Program-made: the position numbers and the translations under genes
In this document: piece after piece, positions 1 through 6,201 of the stretch
Layout: each line of letters opens with the position of its first letter
Numbering within the stretch: position 1 is the first letter of the stretch
The notes under the pieces: generated by a model
Databases searched by the model: none
What the model was told of the DNA's origin: nothing
Seen by the model: only the letters and a program-made list of their open reading frames with translations
From: Chloroflexota bacterium
GTDB taxonomy: Bacteria; Chloroflexota; Anaerolineae; Ardenticatenales; Ardenticatenaceae
Reading direction: 5' to 3'
DNA: 9,172 bases
NCBI GenBank assembly: GCA_003520455.1
Contig: DOUV01001064.1
Coordinates: 1-9,172 of the forward strand

Positions 1-260
1 CTTGACAATAGGGTCCACCTTATGTCGTCCCAGTCTTTCCCGCCGTCGCCACGATCGATACCGGGCGGAGGCGGTGTGGGAGCAACGATCTCCTCTTCAG
101 GCGCGGTTGGCTCGCCTTCGAAGGCCTCCCCGGCGTGGTCAACGTAGCCATAAATACCGTACTCGGCGGCCTTGGCTTCTGGTTCGTCGGTGGCTTCAAG
201 GGGATTACGATCAGGATCGAACTTGAATTGGTCTCCCTGGTCACGTTCGTCGATTGGCAT
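1..260 (-). CDS. Acidic, Pro-rich protein of unknown function (5' part, truncated by window edge)
   Basis: This frame starts with ATG at 260 and stays open for 86 codons to the left edge without a stop, so it is the N-terminal part of a longer gene. An AAAGGA ribosome-binding site lies 6 nt upstream of the ATG. The protein begins MPIDERDQGDQFKFDPDRNP and is very rich in Asp and Glu. Further on it has an aromatic patch (EYGIYGYVDHAGEAFEGE), a Pro run (APTPPPPG) and a DWDDIRW segment near the edge. There is no signal peptide or membrane segment, so it is probably cytosolic and largely disordered in this part. I do not recognise the family. The 169-bp gap to the upstream BON gene contains an imperfect hairpin (AAGCGC at 331-336 with GCGCTT at 356-361, enclosing the palindrome ACACCGGTGT). 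The acidic composition and the ribosome-binding site argue for a real gene; the competing frames here are Arg-rich and look like shadows. Confidence 0.65.
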   Translation of the reverse strand, partial: MPIDERDQGDQFKFDPDRNPLEATDEPEAKAAEYGIYGYVDHAGEAFEGEPTAPEEEIVAPTPPPPGIDRGDGGKDWDDIRWTLLS

Positions 261-429
261 TTCCAGTCCTTTCTCAGTCAGATCCCGTCGTCCAGCTATC
301 TACCGGCCAAAGCCGTGGGAGAGAGGAGAGAAGCGCCTCTCTGGACACCGGTGTAGCGCTTTCGGTGAGGACTGGCCGGGGTTGTTCTCAGAGCGTCGAA
401 ACAGAATCAGGGTGCGGCTCGAGCGTGCG

Positions 430-960
430 CTAGGTCAGGCTCTCGCGGATCCGCTCGCCCAAGTCCTCGAGATTCTCCCGCAGACCCTGTTGGTCCTCTT
501 GTCCCTGACTCACCCGCAAGCGGTTATGGACATTCCGCACGCCCATCACTGAGTCTGCCATGTCTTCGGCCGCACGCTTTGCCTGGCGACTGTCCACAGT
601 CCCTTCCAGCGTGACTTCGCCACTGTCGACGTTGACTTGAATGTTGCTGGCGTCGATCTGACCGTGATGGGTCAGGCGCTCGCACACATCCTCGTGGATG
701 CGTTCGTCGGACCGTTGGTAGCCCTGCGGCCCGACGCCGGTATATGGCCCTGGGATGTTCCAGGGCGCTCGCCCCAGGGCTTCCCGCTCGTAGGCATAGC
801 CTCGCCAGGTCGGTTCTGCCCAGTAGCCCTCTCGCTCATAGTCGGAGCGGCGCCCGTAGATACCCCACTGTCCGAATCGTTCGCGTCCATAATCGTAGCG
901 ATCGGCACCCGTTTCATAGCGACGCCAGGAGGGCTCGCGATCATCAAAACGATCCGCCAC
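430..960 (-). CDS. BON-domain protein with Tyr/Arg/Trp-rich N-terminus
   Basis: I place the start at GTG 960. AAGGAGGT at 972-965 sits 4 nt upstream, whereas the in-frame ATG at 981 would bury that site inside the gene. The product is 176 aa. Residues 1-80 are low complexity, dominated by Tyr, Arg, Trp, Glu and Gly, ending in GPYTGVGPQGYQRSDERI. Residues about 84-150 form a BON domain with the typical pattern: a helix (ERIHEDVCERL), then VNVDSGEVTLEGTVDSRQAK, then AEDMADSVMGVRNVHNRLRV. Residues 153-176 are a charged helical tail. Known BON proteins such as OsmY are periplasmic, but this one has no signal peptide, so a cytosolic location is inferred. BON domains are associated with stress tolerance and with binding membranes or ligands. 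The GPxGYQRSDERI junction followed by BON recurs, from memory, in many soil and environmental bacteria. The specific role is unknown. Confidence 0.9.
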   Translation of the reverse strand: MADRFDDREPSWRRYETGADRYDYGRERFGQWGIYGRRSDYEREGYWAEPTWRGYAYEREALGRAPWNIPGPYTGVGPQGYQRSDERIHEDVCERLTHHGQIDASNIQVNVDSGEVTLEGTVDSRQAKRAAEDMADSVMGVRNVHNRLRVSQGQEDQQGLRENLEDLGERIRESLT

Positions 961-1032
961 GGTAACCTCCTTCTTGCACAAAGAGTTTCTTCACGGCCGT
1001 ACCGGCCAGTCGAGGAGCGTTCAGCAATAAAC

Positions 1033-1048
1033 GTACCCCGAGGGGCAC
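1033..1048 (-). terminator. Candidate intrinsic terminator after the MBL hydrolase gene
   Basis: On the minus strand, 27 nt past the TAA of the MBL gene, GTGCCC-CTCG-GGGTAC forms a 6-bp stem with one G-U pair and a tetraloop. It is followed by GTTTATTGC, a moderately T-rich tract, and preceded by an A-rich AAATT. The stem is short and the T-tract imperfect, so termination is plausible but not certain. It would separate the MBL gene from the BON gene. Confidence 0.4.
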
Positions 1049-1074
1049 AATTTCGCGGAGGCGACGGGGAGAGG

Positions 1075-2082
1075 TTAGAGGCGGCGGTAGCGCAAGGCCG
1101 GGTTCTCCGTTGAGGCGATCTCCTCGAGATTGTCGAGGGCCAGCGCGCCTCGATCGTAGAGATACTCGACGTGGGCACCGGCTTCCTCCAAGGCCAGCAG
1201 CACATTGTAGCCGCTGACCTTGGGGAACAGGTGGCGCGAGACCTCGCTGATTGTCATGGGCGTGCGACAGATCTCCAGCGTCCGCTCGAGTTTGCGCTGA
1301 TGCGAGTCGCGGATGGTCGCAATCCGTGCGGCCAGATCTTCGATCGGCTCTTCGTGCCCGCCCAGTGCGAGGTCGACCCCCGGAATCCGGGCGATGCGCT
1401 CGAGGGCATCCAGGTAATGGCCGAGTCCGGTGTAGCGCGTGATACTCTCAGGCGCCTGGTGGGGGGTGGTGCGGGCGAGGATGTGATCGCCCGTGAAAAG
1501 TACGTCCTCGACCTGGATGCAGACCTGGCCCGGACAATGGCCAGGGGTGTGGGTAAAGTGAAAGAGGTCGTCGAGCCGATCGCCATCGTGGATTGTGAAG
1601 CCTACATCCACCGAGTGGAAGAGATGCTTGGTCATGGTGTACATCGTCATCAGTTCGTCGCGCCGTTCCAGCCGGACCCCGGCGCGCTCGAAGAAGATGC
1701 GGAGATTTTTGGACGCGATGACGAGGCGCTCCTCGTAGTTCTGGAGAACGCGGCGGTCAAGCTCGTGGATACCGATAGGGGCAGAGGTGTGGTGCCGAAG
1801 CATGGTGAGGCCGCCAAAGTGATCGATATGACCGTGGGTGATGATGATTCGGGTCAGATCGGTCGGGGCAATCGCCTCGCCGAACCGCTCGCGGACCTCG
1901 GTAAAGCCTGCCAGAAGTTGCTCGGGCGACTCACCGAAGCCAGAGCCGGCGTCCAGCAAGACTGCGACACCATCGGTCAGGACGAGGTAAGCGTAGGCCA
2001 CGAAGGATGGAAATACTTCCATCGGAAGCTGATAGATGCGGATTTTGCTACAGGTCTGAAAGCGCCGCACGGGCGGGAGCAT
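1075..2082 (-). CDS. MBL-fold metallohydrolase with C-terminal winged-helix-like region
   Basis: The product has 335 aa. The ATG at 2082 is preceded by AAGGAGGC at 2098-2091 with 8 nt spacing. The metallo-beta-lactamase signatures are all present: HGHIDH at 83-88 (the HxHxDH metal motif), TPGH with His182, TGDH with Asp199, and GGHEEP with His243. These would bind a two-metal, usually zinc, hydrolytic centre. Residues about 260-312 (KLERTLEICRTP, TISEVSRHLFP, LALEEAGAHVEYLYDRG) resemble the C-terminal winged-helix segment found in LACTB2-like MBL hydrolases. That placement fits thioester or phosphodiester hydrolases better than a true beta-lactamase. There is no signal peptide, so the enzyme is cytosolic. 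The substrate cannot be read from the sequence. The gene stands alone between two candidate terminators, which argues against an operon with its neighbours. Confidence 0.93.
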   Translation of the reverse strand: MLPPVRRFQTCSKIRIYQLPMEVFPSFVAYAYLVLTDGVAVLLDAGSGFGESPEQLLAGFTEVRERFGEAIAPTDLTRIIITHGHIDHFGGLTMLRHHTSAPIGIHELDRRVLQNYEERLVIASKNLRIFFERAGVRLERRDELMTMYTMTKHLFHSVDVGFTIHDGDRLDDLFHFTHTPGHCPGQVCIQVEDVLFTGDHILARTTPHQAPESITRYTGLGHYLDALERIARIPGVDLALGGHEEPIEDLAARIATIRDSHQRKLERTLEICRTPMTISEVSRHLFPKVSGYNVLLALEEAGAHVEYLYDRGALALDNLEEIASTENPALRYRRL

Positions 2083-2158
2083 CGCGGTAAGCCTCCTTGC
2101 CGGGTGAATGCCTCTAGTGTGCCACGAGCAGTCCGACCAGGCAAGCGATCAAATGCAA

Positions 2159-2185
2159 GGCGCCGCTTCCGGAGAAAGCGACGCC
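2159..2185 (-). terminator. Candidate intrinsic terminator after the amphi-Trp gene
   Basis: On the minus strand GGCGTCGCTT and AAGCGGCGCC form a 10-bp stem with one U-G wobble around the 7-nt loop TCTCCGG. TTGCATTTGATCG follows, a broken T-rich tract. The hairpin begins 66 nt past the TAA at 2252. On the plus strand the wobble becomes a C-A mismatch, so the structure favours minus-strand RNA. Confidence 0.45.
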
Positions 2186-2251
2186 CTGGTGTCGCGCGGT
2201 TGGGGGACCAGGGAGACCAGACGGCGCGTCCGGACCCCGGCCCGATGATCG

Positions 2252-2518
2252 TTAGCTGGCTGTCTTCTTGGCGGTTCGTTTGCGGGCCGGGGTGCTCTTG
2301 GTGCCGTTCCCATCGAGGGTGGCAGCCCAATCCAGCTTGAGACTGTAGGTGGCCTTGCGCTGGGTAGTAGTGGCGGTCTGGTTGATCTTGAACTGCTCGG
2401 GCAGCGTCAGCGTCTCGTCTTCGACCTTCAGAGTGCCGCTCTCGATCTCGTCCGCGAGATTGCGGAGGCGGGCAGCGAACTCAGTGCGGCTCAGCGAGCC
2501 GGTAAGATTTGATTTCAC
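2252..2518 (-). CDS. Amphi-Trp domain protein with basic C-terminal tail
   Basis: The start is GTG at 2518, with AAGGAG 8 nt upstream. A longer ATG frame from 2575 would contain that ribosome-binding site. The product is 88 aa. Residues 7-67 match the amphi-Trp pattern as I know it: GSLSRTEFAARLRNLADEIE (an amphipathic helix), GTLKVEDETLTLPEQFKI (beta strands), then ATYSLKLDW, where the conserved strand ends in Trp64. The function of this small cytosolic domain is not established. Residues 73-88 form a Lys/Arg/Thr/Ala tail (TPARKRTAKKTAS) like those of nucleic-acid-binding bacterial proteins, so DNA or RNA contact is a possible inferred role. A promoter about 110 nt upstream (2628-2656) and a hairpin downstream suggest a monocistronic unit. 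Confidence 0.85.
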   Translation of the reverse strand: MKSNLTGSLSRTEFAARLRNLADEIESGTLKVEDETLTLPEQFKINQTATTTQRKATYSLKLDWAATLDGNGTKSTPARKRTAKKTAS

Positions 2519-3005
2519 AGGAATATCTCCTTCAAGGCAAAAAAAGACCGGCCAAAAGCGTAGCAGGTGGGTCAACTATTGCCCATCAGTGTCGCTTCTG
2601 TGCCGGCGTCTTCGCACGACGGGCGCGAGTGTACCAGCAATTATTGGATTCGTCAAAGATTTCCAAATTGTGCTCAGCGAAAAAGAGTCAAAAACGTCAG
2701 GGAGCGCGCTCGTGTTTGTGGGAATCGCATCGGATTCAGACATCTTGTCGCCGGATCAAGGCGAAAACAACCTCGGCGACGTGTGAGTCGTCACATCCGA
2801 CCTCGGCGCCATGACGAGGGCGTGGGCCGCAATGGTGGCCAGAACGAAACGACCGAGCGCTCCACACATCGAGTCGTAGTCGTCAGGAGTCTCTCCAAAG
2901 CGGAACGATTGAGGGGGAGATCGGGAATGTAAAATCGTCCGGCTTGTTCGCACAAGGCGGATATCATCAAAAGTTGAAGCCTGGGGGACGAGCAGCCGGC
3001 TGTTT
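2519..3005. other. Non-coding stretch between the amphi-Trp and three-helix genes
   Basis: I find no credible gene in these 487 bases. The open frames on both strands lack ribosome-binding sites, domain-like composition or hydrophobic pattern. It contains the promoter at 2628-2656, the amphi-Trp ribosome-binding site, a small palindrome AGCCGGCT just past the three-helix gene's stop, and a weak 7-bp inverted repeat (GTCGCCG at 2747-2753 with CGGCGAC at 2774-2780). A run of seven T (minus strand) lies immediately before the amphi-Trp ribosome-binding site. No tRNA-like fold was evident by eye. Confidence 0.6.
2628..2656 (-). promoter_or_regulatory. Sigma-70-type promoter with extended -10, upstream of the amphi-Trp gene
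   Basis: Reading the minus strand, TTGACG (plus 2651-2656) matches the -35 consensus at five of six bases. The spacer is exactly 17 nt, and TACACT (plus 2628-2633) matches the -10 hexamer at four of six, preceded by TGG, which gives an extended -10. AT-rich sequence (AATTTGGAAATCTT) lies just upstream of the -35. Predicted transcription begins near 2621, giving a leader of about 100 nt before the GTG at 2518. Confidence 0.65.
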
Positions 3006-3257
3006 TTACCCTGCTTGCCCGTTCAATACTGCTTTCAGCTTCTCGAGTGTCCGGCGACGGATCATGAGCGGTACGAACGTGGTCACTGTCGCGTTTCGAA
3101 AGCCGTCCGCGACCTCGCTGGCAACCGCATAGATCTGCTCACGGGGAACCTGACCACCAAGATCGTGCCAGATCTCTTCAATGAACACATCGTCTACATG
3201 GACGATACCATCGCTGTCGTTGGTTCCGGGAATGGTCGGGCTCAGTTCTTTGGACAT
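3006..3257 (-). CDS. Small helical protein resembling the three-helix-bundle dimerization family
   Basis: The start is ATG at 3257, with AAGGAGG at 3271-3265 and a 7-nt spacer. An in-frame ATG at 3305 would place this site inside the gene. The product is 83 aa. The first 18 residues are polar and probably flexible. Residues 22-78 form three likely helices: DDVFIEEIWHDLG, then VPREQIYAVASEVADGF, then TTFVPLMIRRRTLEKLKAVL. The pattern 'VPREQI-(x)n-A-V-TTF-VP-RRR-EKL' matches my memory of the three-helix-bundle dimerization domain found alone or fused to ArsC-type arsenate reductases. That assignment rests on pattern recall only. No catalytic residue or metal site is visible, so a dimerization or accessory role is inferred. 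There is no signal peptide. The gap to the next downstream gene is non-coding. Confidence 0.8.
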   Translation of the reverse strand: MSKELSPTIPGTNDSDGIVHVDDVFIEEIWHDLGGQVPREQIYAVASEVADGFRNATVTTFVPLMIRRRTLEKLKAVLNGQAG

Positions 3258-3361
3258 CTCTTTTCCTCCTTGGTGAGTGGCTGCTGGTACGATGAACCAA
3301 GGCAACCACCCGAACGACTCAGGTCATCTGAATAGAGAGGTAGAGTACAGGAGAAATGTCC

Positions 3362-3574
3362 TCAAGAGGAATCCGTCACGGTTGTTGGGATCGCTGGGAT
3401 GGTTTGCTCCTTGGTTCTGATTCTCCTGATTTGAAACACCATGAAGAGGAAGAGGCCGACCGCCAGCATCAGCTCCATGACTTCATTATAGTCCTGAACA
3501 GCAAAGTAGTATTTCTTTGGTGCCTCAAAGAAATTCCGATGGAGTCTCCACGCAAATAGTAAAAGAAAAGACAT
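3362..3574 (-). CDS. Possible small membrane protein (doubtful)
   Basis: This is a 70-aa open frame. It has an N-terminal hydrophobic stretch (MSFLLLFAW), an aromatic/basic middle (KKYYFAVQDYNE), one convincing membrane-spanning segment (about residues 34-47, LMLAVGLFLFMVF) and a basic flank (QIRRIRTKEQ) before a Thr-rich tail. The positive-inside rule would put the C-terminus in the cytosol. No Shine-Dalgarno precedes either the ATG at 3574 or the internal Met codons, and the start lies only 6 nt from a large inverted repeat. It may be a genuine small membrane protein, a remnant of a larger one, or chance. I do not recognise a family. Confidence 0.35.
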   Translation of the reverse strand: MSFLLLFAWRLHRNFFEAPKKYYFAVQDYNEVMELMLAVGLFLFMVFQIRRIRTKEQTIPAIPTTVTDSS

Positions 3575-3580
3575 TATTAC

Positions 3581-3657
3581 GATCGCTCATATGGAATAGG
3601 GTGTGTGGCGTGTGCGAGCGGGACGCGCTCGCACACGCTACACCAATATGAGCGATC
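3581..3657. repeat. Large two-part inverted repeat (palindromic element)
   Basis: The outer arms GATCGCTCATAT (3581-3592) and ATATGAGCGATC (3646-3657) are perfect 12-bp complements. The inner arms GCGTGTGCGAGCG (3608-3620) and CGCTCGCACACGC (3626-3638) are perfect 13-bp complements around a 5-nt loop. The inner stem extends by about five further pairs, including one G-T. An asymmetric internal bulge (about 10 nt on one side, 2 on the other) separates the two stems. There is no T-tract, so it is not a standard terminator. The build resembles dispersed intergenic palindromes or small non-autonomous mobile elements. No target-site duplication is evident by eye. Confidence 0.8.
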
Positions 3658-3661
3658 ACGA

Positions 3662-3796
3662 TTAAAGTATAGCATTGGAGGCTCCATTATTCTCGACGAA
3701 GCGGCGGCCCGCGTCGGCCAGGCGAGTTCGTTCTTCGTTTTGTTCCAGCAGGTTGTTTGTGGGAGCGGGGCCCGGCCAGGTAGTAAGACGCTGCAT
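3662..3796 (-). CDS. Possible 44-aa ORF
   Basis: ATG at 3796 opens a 44-codon frame ending in TAA at 3664-3662, only 4 nt before the large inverted repeat. GAGGAG precedes the ATG, but with only 2 nt spacing, which is too close for efficient initiation. The C-terminal two thirds (NNLLEQNEERTRLADAGRRF, then VENNG) look like a charged amphipathic helix, and the codons are GC-rich in third position. The first dozen residues are unconvincing. It could be a small protein, a decayed gene fragment or chance. No family is recognised. The rest of the 271-base interval 3575-3845 holds only the inverted repeat. Confidence 0.22.
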   Translation of the reverse strand: MQRLTTWPGPAPTNNLLEQNEERTRLADAGRRFVENNGASNAIL

Positions 3797-3845
3797 GGCT
3801 CCTCAGTGCATTGCGCTAGAAGGAAGAGCAAGACGCGATGCCTGG

Positions 3846-6194
3846 CTAGGGACATGGCTGCCCCCAATAGGTCGCGACGGCCATGACGTCTAGCATCGTG
3901 ATGATGCCATCCTCCGTCGGATCGAAGCGCGCCTCGTAGTTGGGTGTGTTGGGGTCGTTGTCCGGGTCCGGATTGGCCGCCGTCAGGCGGAAGCGGGTGA
4001 CGACAGCCATGATGTCGTTCACATCCACCTGCCCATCGTCCGTGAACTCCGTGCACGGTATGTGCGTCGCCGTGGCGGTGGGCGTGCGGGTCGGCGTCGG
4101 CGTCGCGGTCCTGGTTGCCGTGGGCGTCGGCGTCGATGTTCTTGTAGGTGTCGGTGTCGCGGTGGCTGTGCTGGTGGACGTGGTGGTTGGTGTTGGGGTG
4201 GCTGTCTTGGTCGGCGTCATTGTGGCCGTGGACGTTGCGGTGGGGGTGTTGGTTGGCGTTGCGCCTGGATCCTGGGCGAGCTGGATGATGAGCATCGGCT
4301 GGTTGGCCGCGGCCTCCCTGGAGTTGTAGTAGACGCTGTTGGAGGAACTGCTACGCATCCCAAAGCTGTAGGTGCCATTGCCTTGAATCCCGGCCGTCAC
4401 ATCAAATTCAACCCAGTTTCCCGCGGCGACGCTTCCCGCTGTGCTGAGGGGCGTGCTGCCGAGGGTTGGGGCGTTGTTCCAGGTCAGGCCGCTCTCAGTC
4501 CAGGGTGTCGTGCTGTTCAGATAATTGGAGGAGACCGTAGAGATGGAGCCACCAACGTCGCTCGCATCCGTGACGAACAGGCGCAGTGTGGCGCGCTGCA
4601 CCGGTGCGTTGAGCCCGGTGAGGTTGAATTTGAGGTAGCTGGTAAAGATCGGGCTGGAGGCGCCGCGCAAGCGAAGATCGGCGAGCGAGCCATAGTTGCT
4701 GGTGGGGGAACTGTCTTTCACCTGGGCGTCGTCAGTCGGGGCGAAGCTGAGGGTGTTCGCTGGATTCGATGTGGAGGTGGCTGTCGGCGTGTCGGTCGCG
4801 GTGAACGCGGCGACGGGTGTGCCTGTGTTTGTCGCAGTCGGCGTGGGGGTCTTGGTCGCCGTCGGGCCAGACCCAGTCGTGGCTGTCGCGGTCGGTGGCG
4901 CGCTGCTAAGGCTGCGGTAATTGTGAAGGTAGTAGCGCGTTCCATGATCGCTGGCGAGAACCACGAGGCCCGTGGTGTGGTTCACATTCTGTTTGGTCGA
5001 TGTGGGGTCGTTTATCTTGATGTCCAGGATGCTCCTGATAAAGGGATCCCCTGGCCCGCCCGGAAAGCTGATGTCGGCGATGTTCGTGATCTTGTAGCGA
5101 ATCGTGGAATTGGCATTTGCATCCTCGATTCGGGCAAAGATGTACAGATCATGATTGTCCGTATCGATTAAAAGAATTGCGCGTGTTGGGCTTCCATCGG
5201 AGGCGGTATAGACAGTATGCGCGGTCCAGTCACCGGCCGAAGTGCAGGTGCCGCGCCTGCAAGCCAGCAGGATAATGAGCGCGGCGGACTTGGACGTCTT
5301 AATCACCGCGAAAAGGTTTCCGGAAGGGTCGGCCTCCAAGGATTTGAGGTTGATGTGGTCGTCGGCGGAGACCGTGTAGGAGGCAGTGCTTTCCCAAGTC
5401 CCGGCTGGCTGCCCGTCGACGTGCGACGCGAAGTACATCTGCTTCGTTCTTTGATTGCTCCACATGATGCCGATATGGCCGCCGAAAGCGATGATCGAGG
5501 AGATATCATCACTGCTCAGATTCGACGCGTCGGTGGCGGGCAAGACGAACGGCGTGTTCCAGTTGGCATCGTCCCCACCGAGACTGTGATTGACCATTAC
5601 CTGATTATCCTCGACGTAGGTGACCCACAGCTGGTCGGTCGAATCCTTGGCCAGGACGAGCGTCTCCGACTTTCCTCGGGTCACCGTCACAGGAAACCCC
5701 TGATCGAGGCTGTAGGTTTGTGTCCCCGGGTCGTAACTGTAGCGGTACAGCCGCCCCCATTGAGATTCGGAAGACGTCGGCTGGCCATTGGTTGTGAAAA
5801 TATGCGACGCCACATAGAGTCTCTGGTTTGCCTCATCCCAGAGCGCATCCGCACGGCTATCCGGTCGGTCGTCCAGAGCGGTCCCCGTGTCGAGCCAGCT
5901 CTGCGTGGCCACATCGAGGCGGTAGATGTGATAGGCCCCACCGGTAGTGCTCCACAGGCTACCCCACCAGCTGCCATCGTTGAACCATAGCTTGCTCTCC
6001 GGCTTTTCCCCGGTCGGCTCGGAGTTGCCGCCGGTGCCGGAGGGATAGGAGAAGTCGCGGTAGCCGATATCGACGGGATCGGAAGCGCGGGCCAGGGGCA
6101 CGGTGCTGGCCAGGAGGACGCCGGCGAGTGCCAGCACCATAATGGTGATGATCCACAGACCCGTCCGGTACACTGCGCCAGCGCGTGAATTCAT
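3846..6194 (-). CDS. Exported modular protein: propeller-like domain, DNRLRE module, dockerin-like C-terminus (782 aa)
   Basis: ATG at 6194 is preceded by GAGGAAG with 10 nt spacing. Residues 1-37 are a signal peptide (basic start, hydrophobic core ITIMVLALAGVLLAS, cleavage about ARA|SD). Residues 40-428 form a repeated beta-rich region, probably a propeller, with motifs ESKLWFNDGSWWGSL, RADALWDEANQRLYVAS, RGKSETLVLAKDS, DDISSIIAFGGHIGIMWSNQ, ADDHINLKSL and STKQN. I recall this motif set from other secreted bacterial proteins of unknown function. Residues 434-478 are a Pro/Thr/Ala linker. Residues 480-639 are a DNRLRE (CBM96-like) module (SYLKFNLTGL, TPWTESGLTWNNAP, WVEFDV). Residues 645-711 are a second Pro/Thr linker. 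Residues 714-782 are dockerin-like, with two EF-hand-type loops (DDGQVDVNDI and DPTEDGIITMLD) and flanking Cys714 and Cys781. The protein should be extracellular and calcium-binding, with glycan binding inferred from the DNRLRE module. No catalytic motif is seen. It is a tandem paralogue of the upstream gene. Confidence 0.93.
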   Translation of the reverse strand: MNSRAGAVYRTGLWIITIMVLALAGVLLASTVPLARASDPVDIGYRDFSYPSGTGGNSEPTGEKPESKLWFNDGSWWGSLWSTTGGAYHIYRLDVATQSWLDTGTALDDRPDSRADALWDEANQRLYVASHIFTTNGQPTSSESQWGRLYRYSYDPGTQTYSLDQGFPVTVTRGKSETLVLAKDSTDQLWVTYVEDNQVMVNHSLGGDDANWNTPFVLPATDASNLSSDDISSIIAFGGHIGIMWSNQRTKQMYFASHVDGQPAGTWESTASYTVSADDHINLKSLEADPSGNLFAVIKTSKSAALIILLACRRGTCTSAGDWTAHTVYTASDGSPTRAILLIDTDNHDLYIFARIEDANANSTIRYKITNIADISFPGGPGDPFIRSILDIKINDPTSTKQNVNHTTGLVVLASDHGTRYYLHNYRSLSSAPPTATATTGSGPTATKTPTPTATNTGTPVAAFTATDTPTATSTSNPANTLSFAPTDDAQVKDSSPTSNYGSLADLRLRGASSPIFTSYLKFNLTGLNAPVQRATLRLFVTDASDVGGSISTVSSNYLNSTTPWTESGLTWNNAPTLGSTPLSTAGSVAAGNWVEFDVTAGIQGNGTYSFGMRSSSSNSVYYNSREAAANQPMLIIQLAQDPGATPTNTPTATSTATMTPTKTATPTPTTTSTSTATATPTPTRTSTPTPTATRTATPTPTRTPTATATHIPCTEFTDDGQVDVNDIMAVVTRFRLTAANPDPDNDPNTPNYEARFDPTEDGIITMLDVMAVATYWGQPCP
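4062..4262. repeat. Pro/Thr-linker repeat tract (second linker of the 782-aa protein)
   Basis: On the plus strand this reads as degenerate hexamers of the type GGCGTC/GGTGTG, encoding alternating Pro/Ala and Thr on the minus strand (residues 645-711). The unit is about 6 bp and imperfect, with variation mainly at third positions. Such linkers are typically extended and, in secreted proteins, may carry O-glycans. A second, shorter tract of the same type lies at 4761-4895 (residues 434-478). Confidence 0.8.
4278..4757 (-). other. DNRLRE (CBM96-like) module of the 782-aa protein
   Basis: Residues 480-639 show the recurring pattern of this exported beta-sandwich module: a start FAPTDDAQVKD, then NYGSLADLRLRG, SYLKFNLTGL, RATLRLFVTDAS, TPWTESGLTWNNAP, WVEFDVT and a terminal SREAAANQPMLII. 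CBM96 members bind polysaccharides such as alginate; ligand binding here is an inference. The paralogue's copy at 6930-7412 is about 60-65% identical by eye. Confidence 0.75.
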
Positions 6195-6201
6195 ATGCTA
6201 T

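Noticed and set aside
2083..2158. Possible promoter TTGCCT...CACACT upstream of the MBL gene
   Set aside because: The -10 match is only three of six bases. It is too weak to report as a feature.
1171..2340. A 389-codon plus-strand open frame
   Set aside because: It is antisense to the MBL hydrolase, whose catalytic motifs are intact, and results from high GC content.
2552..2563. 12-bp CCAAAAGCGTAG also present at 9126-9137, considered as a shared promoter element
   Set aside because: A few shared 12-mers are expected by chance in 9 kb on two strands, and neither copy has a partner -35 at the right distance.
2756..2953. 65-codon minus-strand ORF in the gap between the three-helix and amphi-Trp genes
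   Set aside because: It has no ribosome-binding site, no coherent composition and no recognisable motif.
4062..4262. Pro/Thr hexamer tract considered as a CRISPR array or minisatellite
   Set aside because: There are no unique spacers or fixed-length repeats. The pattern is fully explained by coding for a Pro/Thr linker.
4062..5171. A 369-codon plus-strand open frame
   Set aside because: It is antisense to the 782-aa gene, extremely Gly/Arg-rich at one end because it reads the Pro/Thr repeat DNA, and has no domain pattern.
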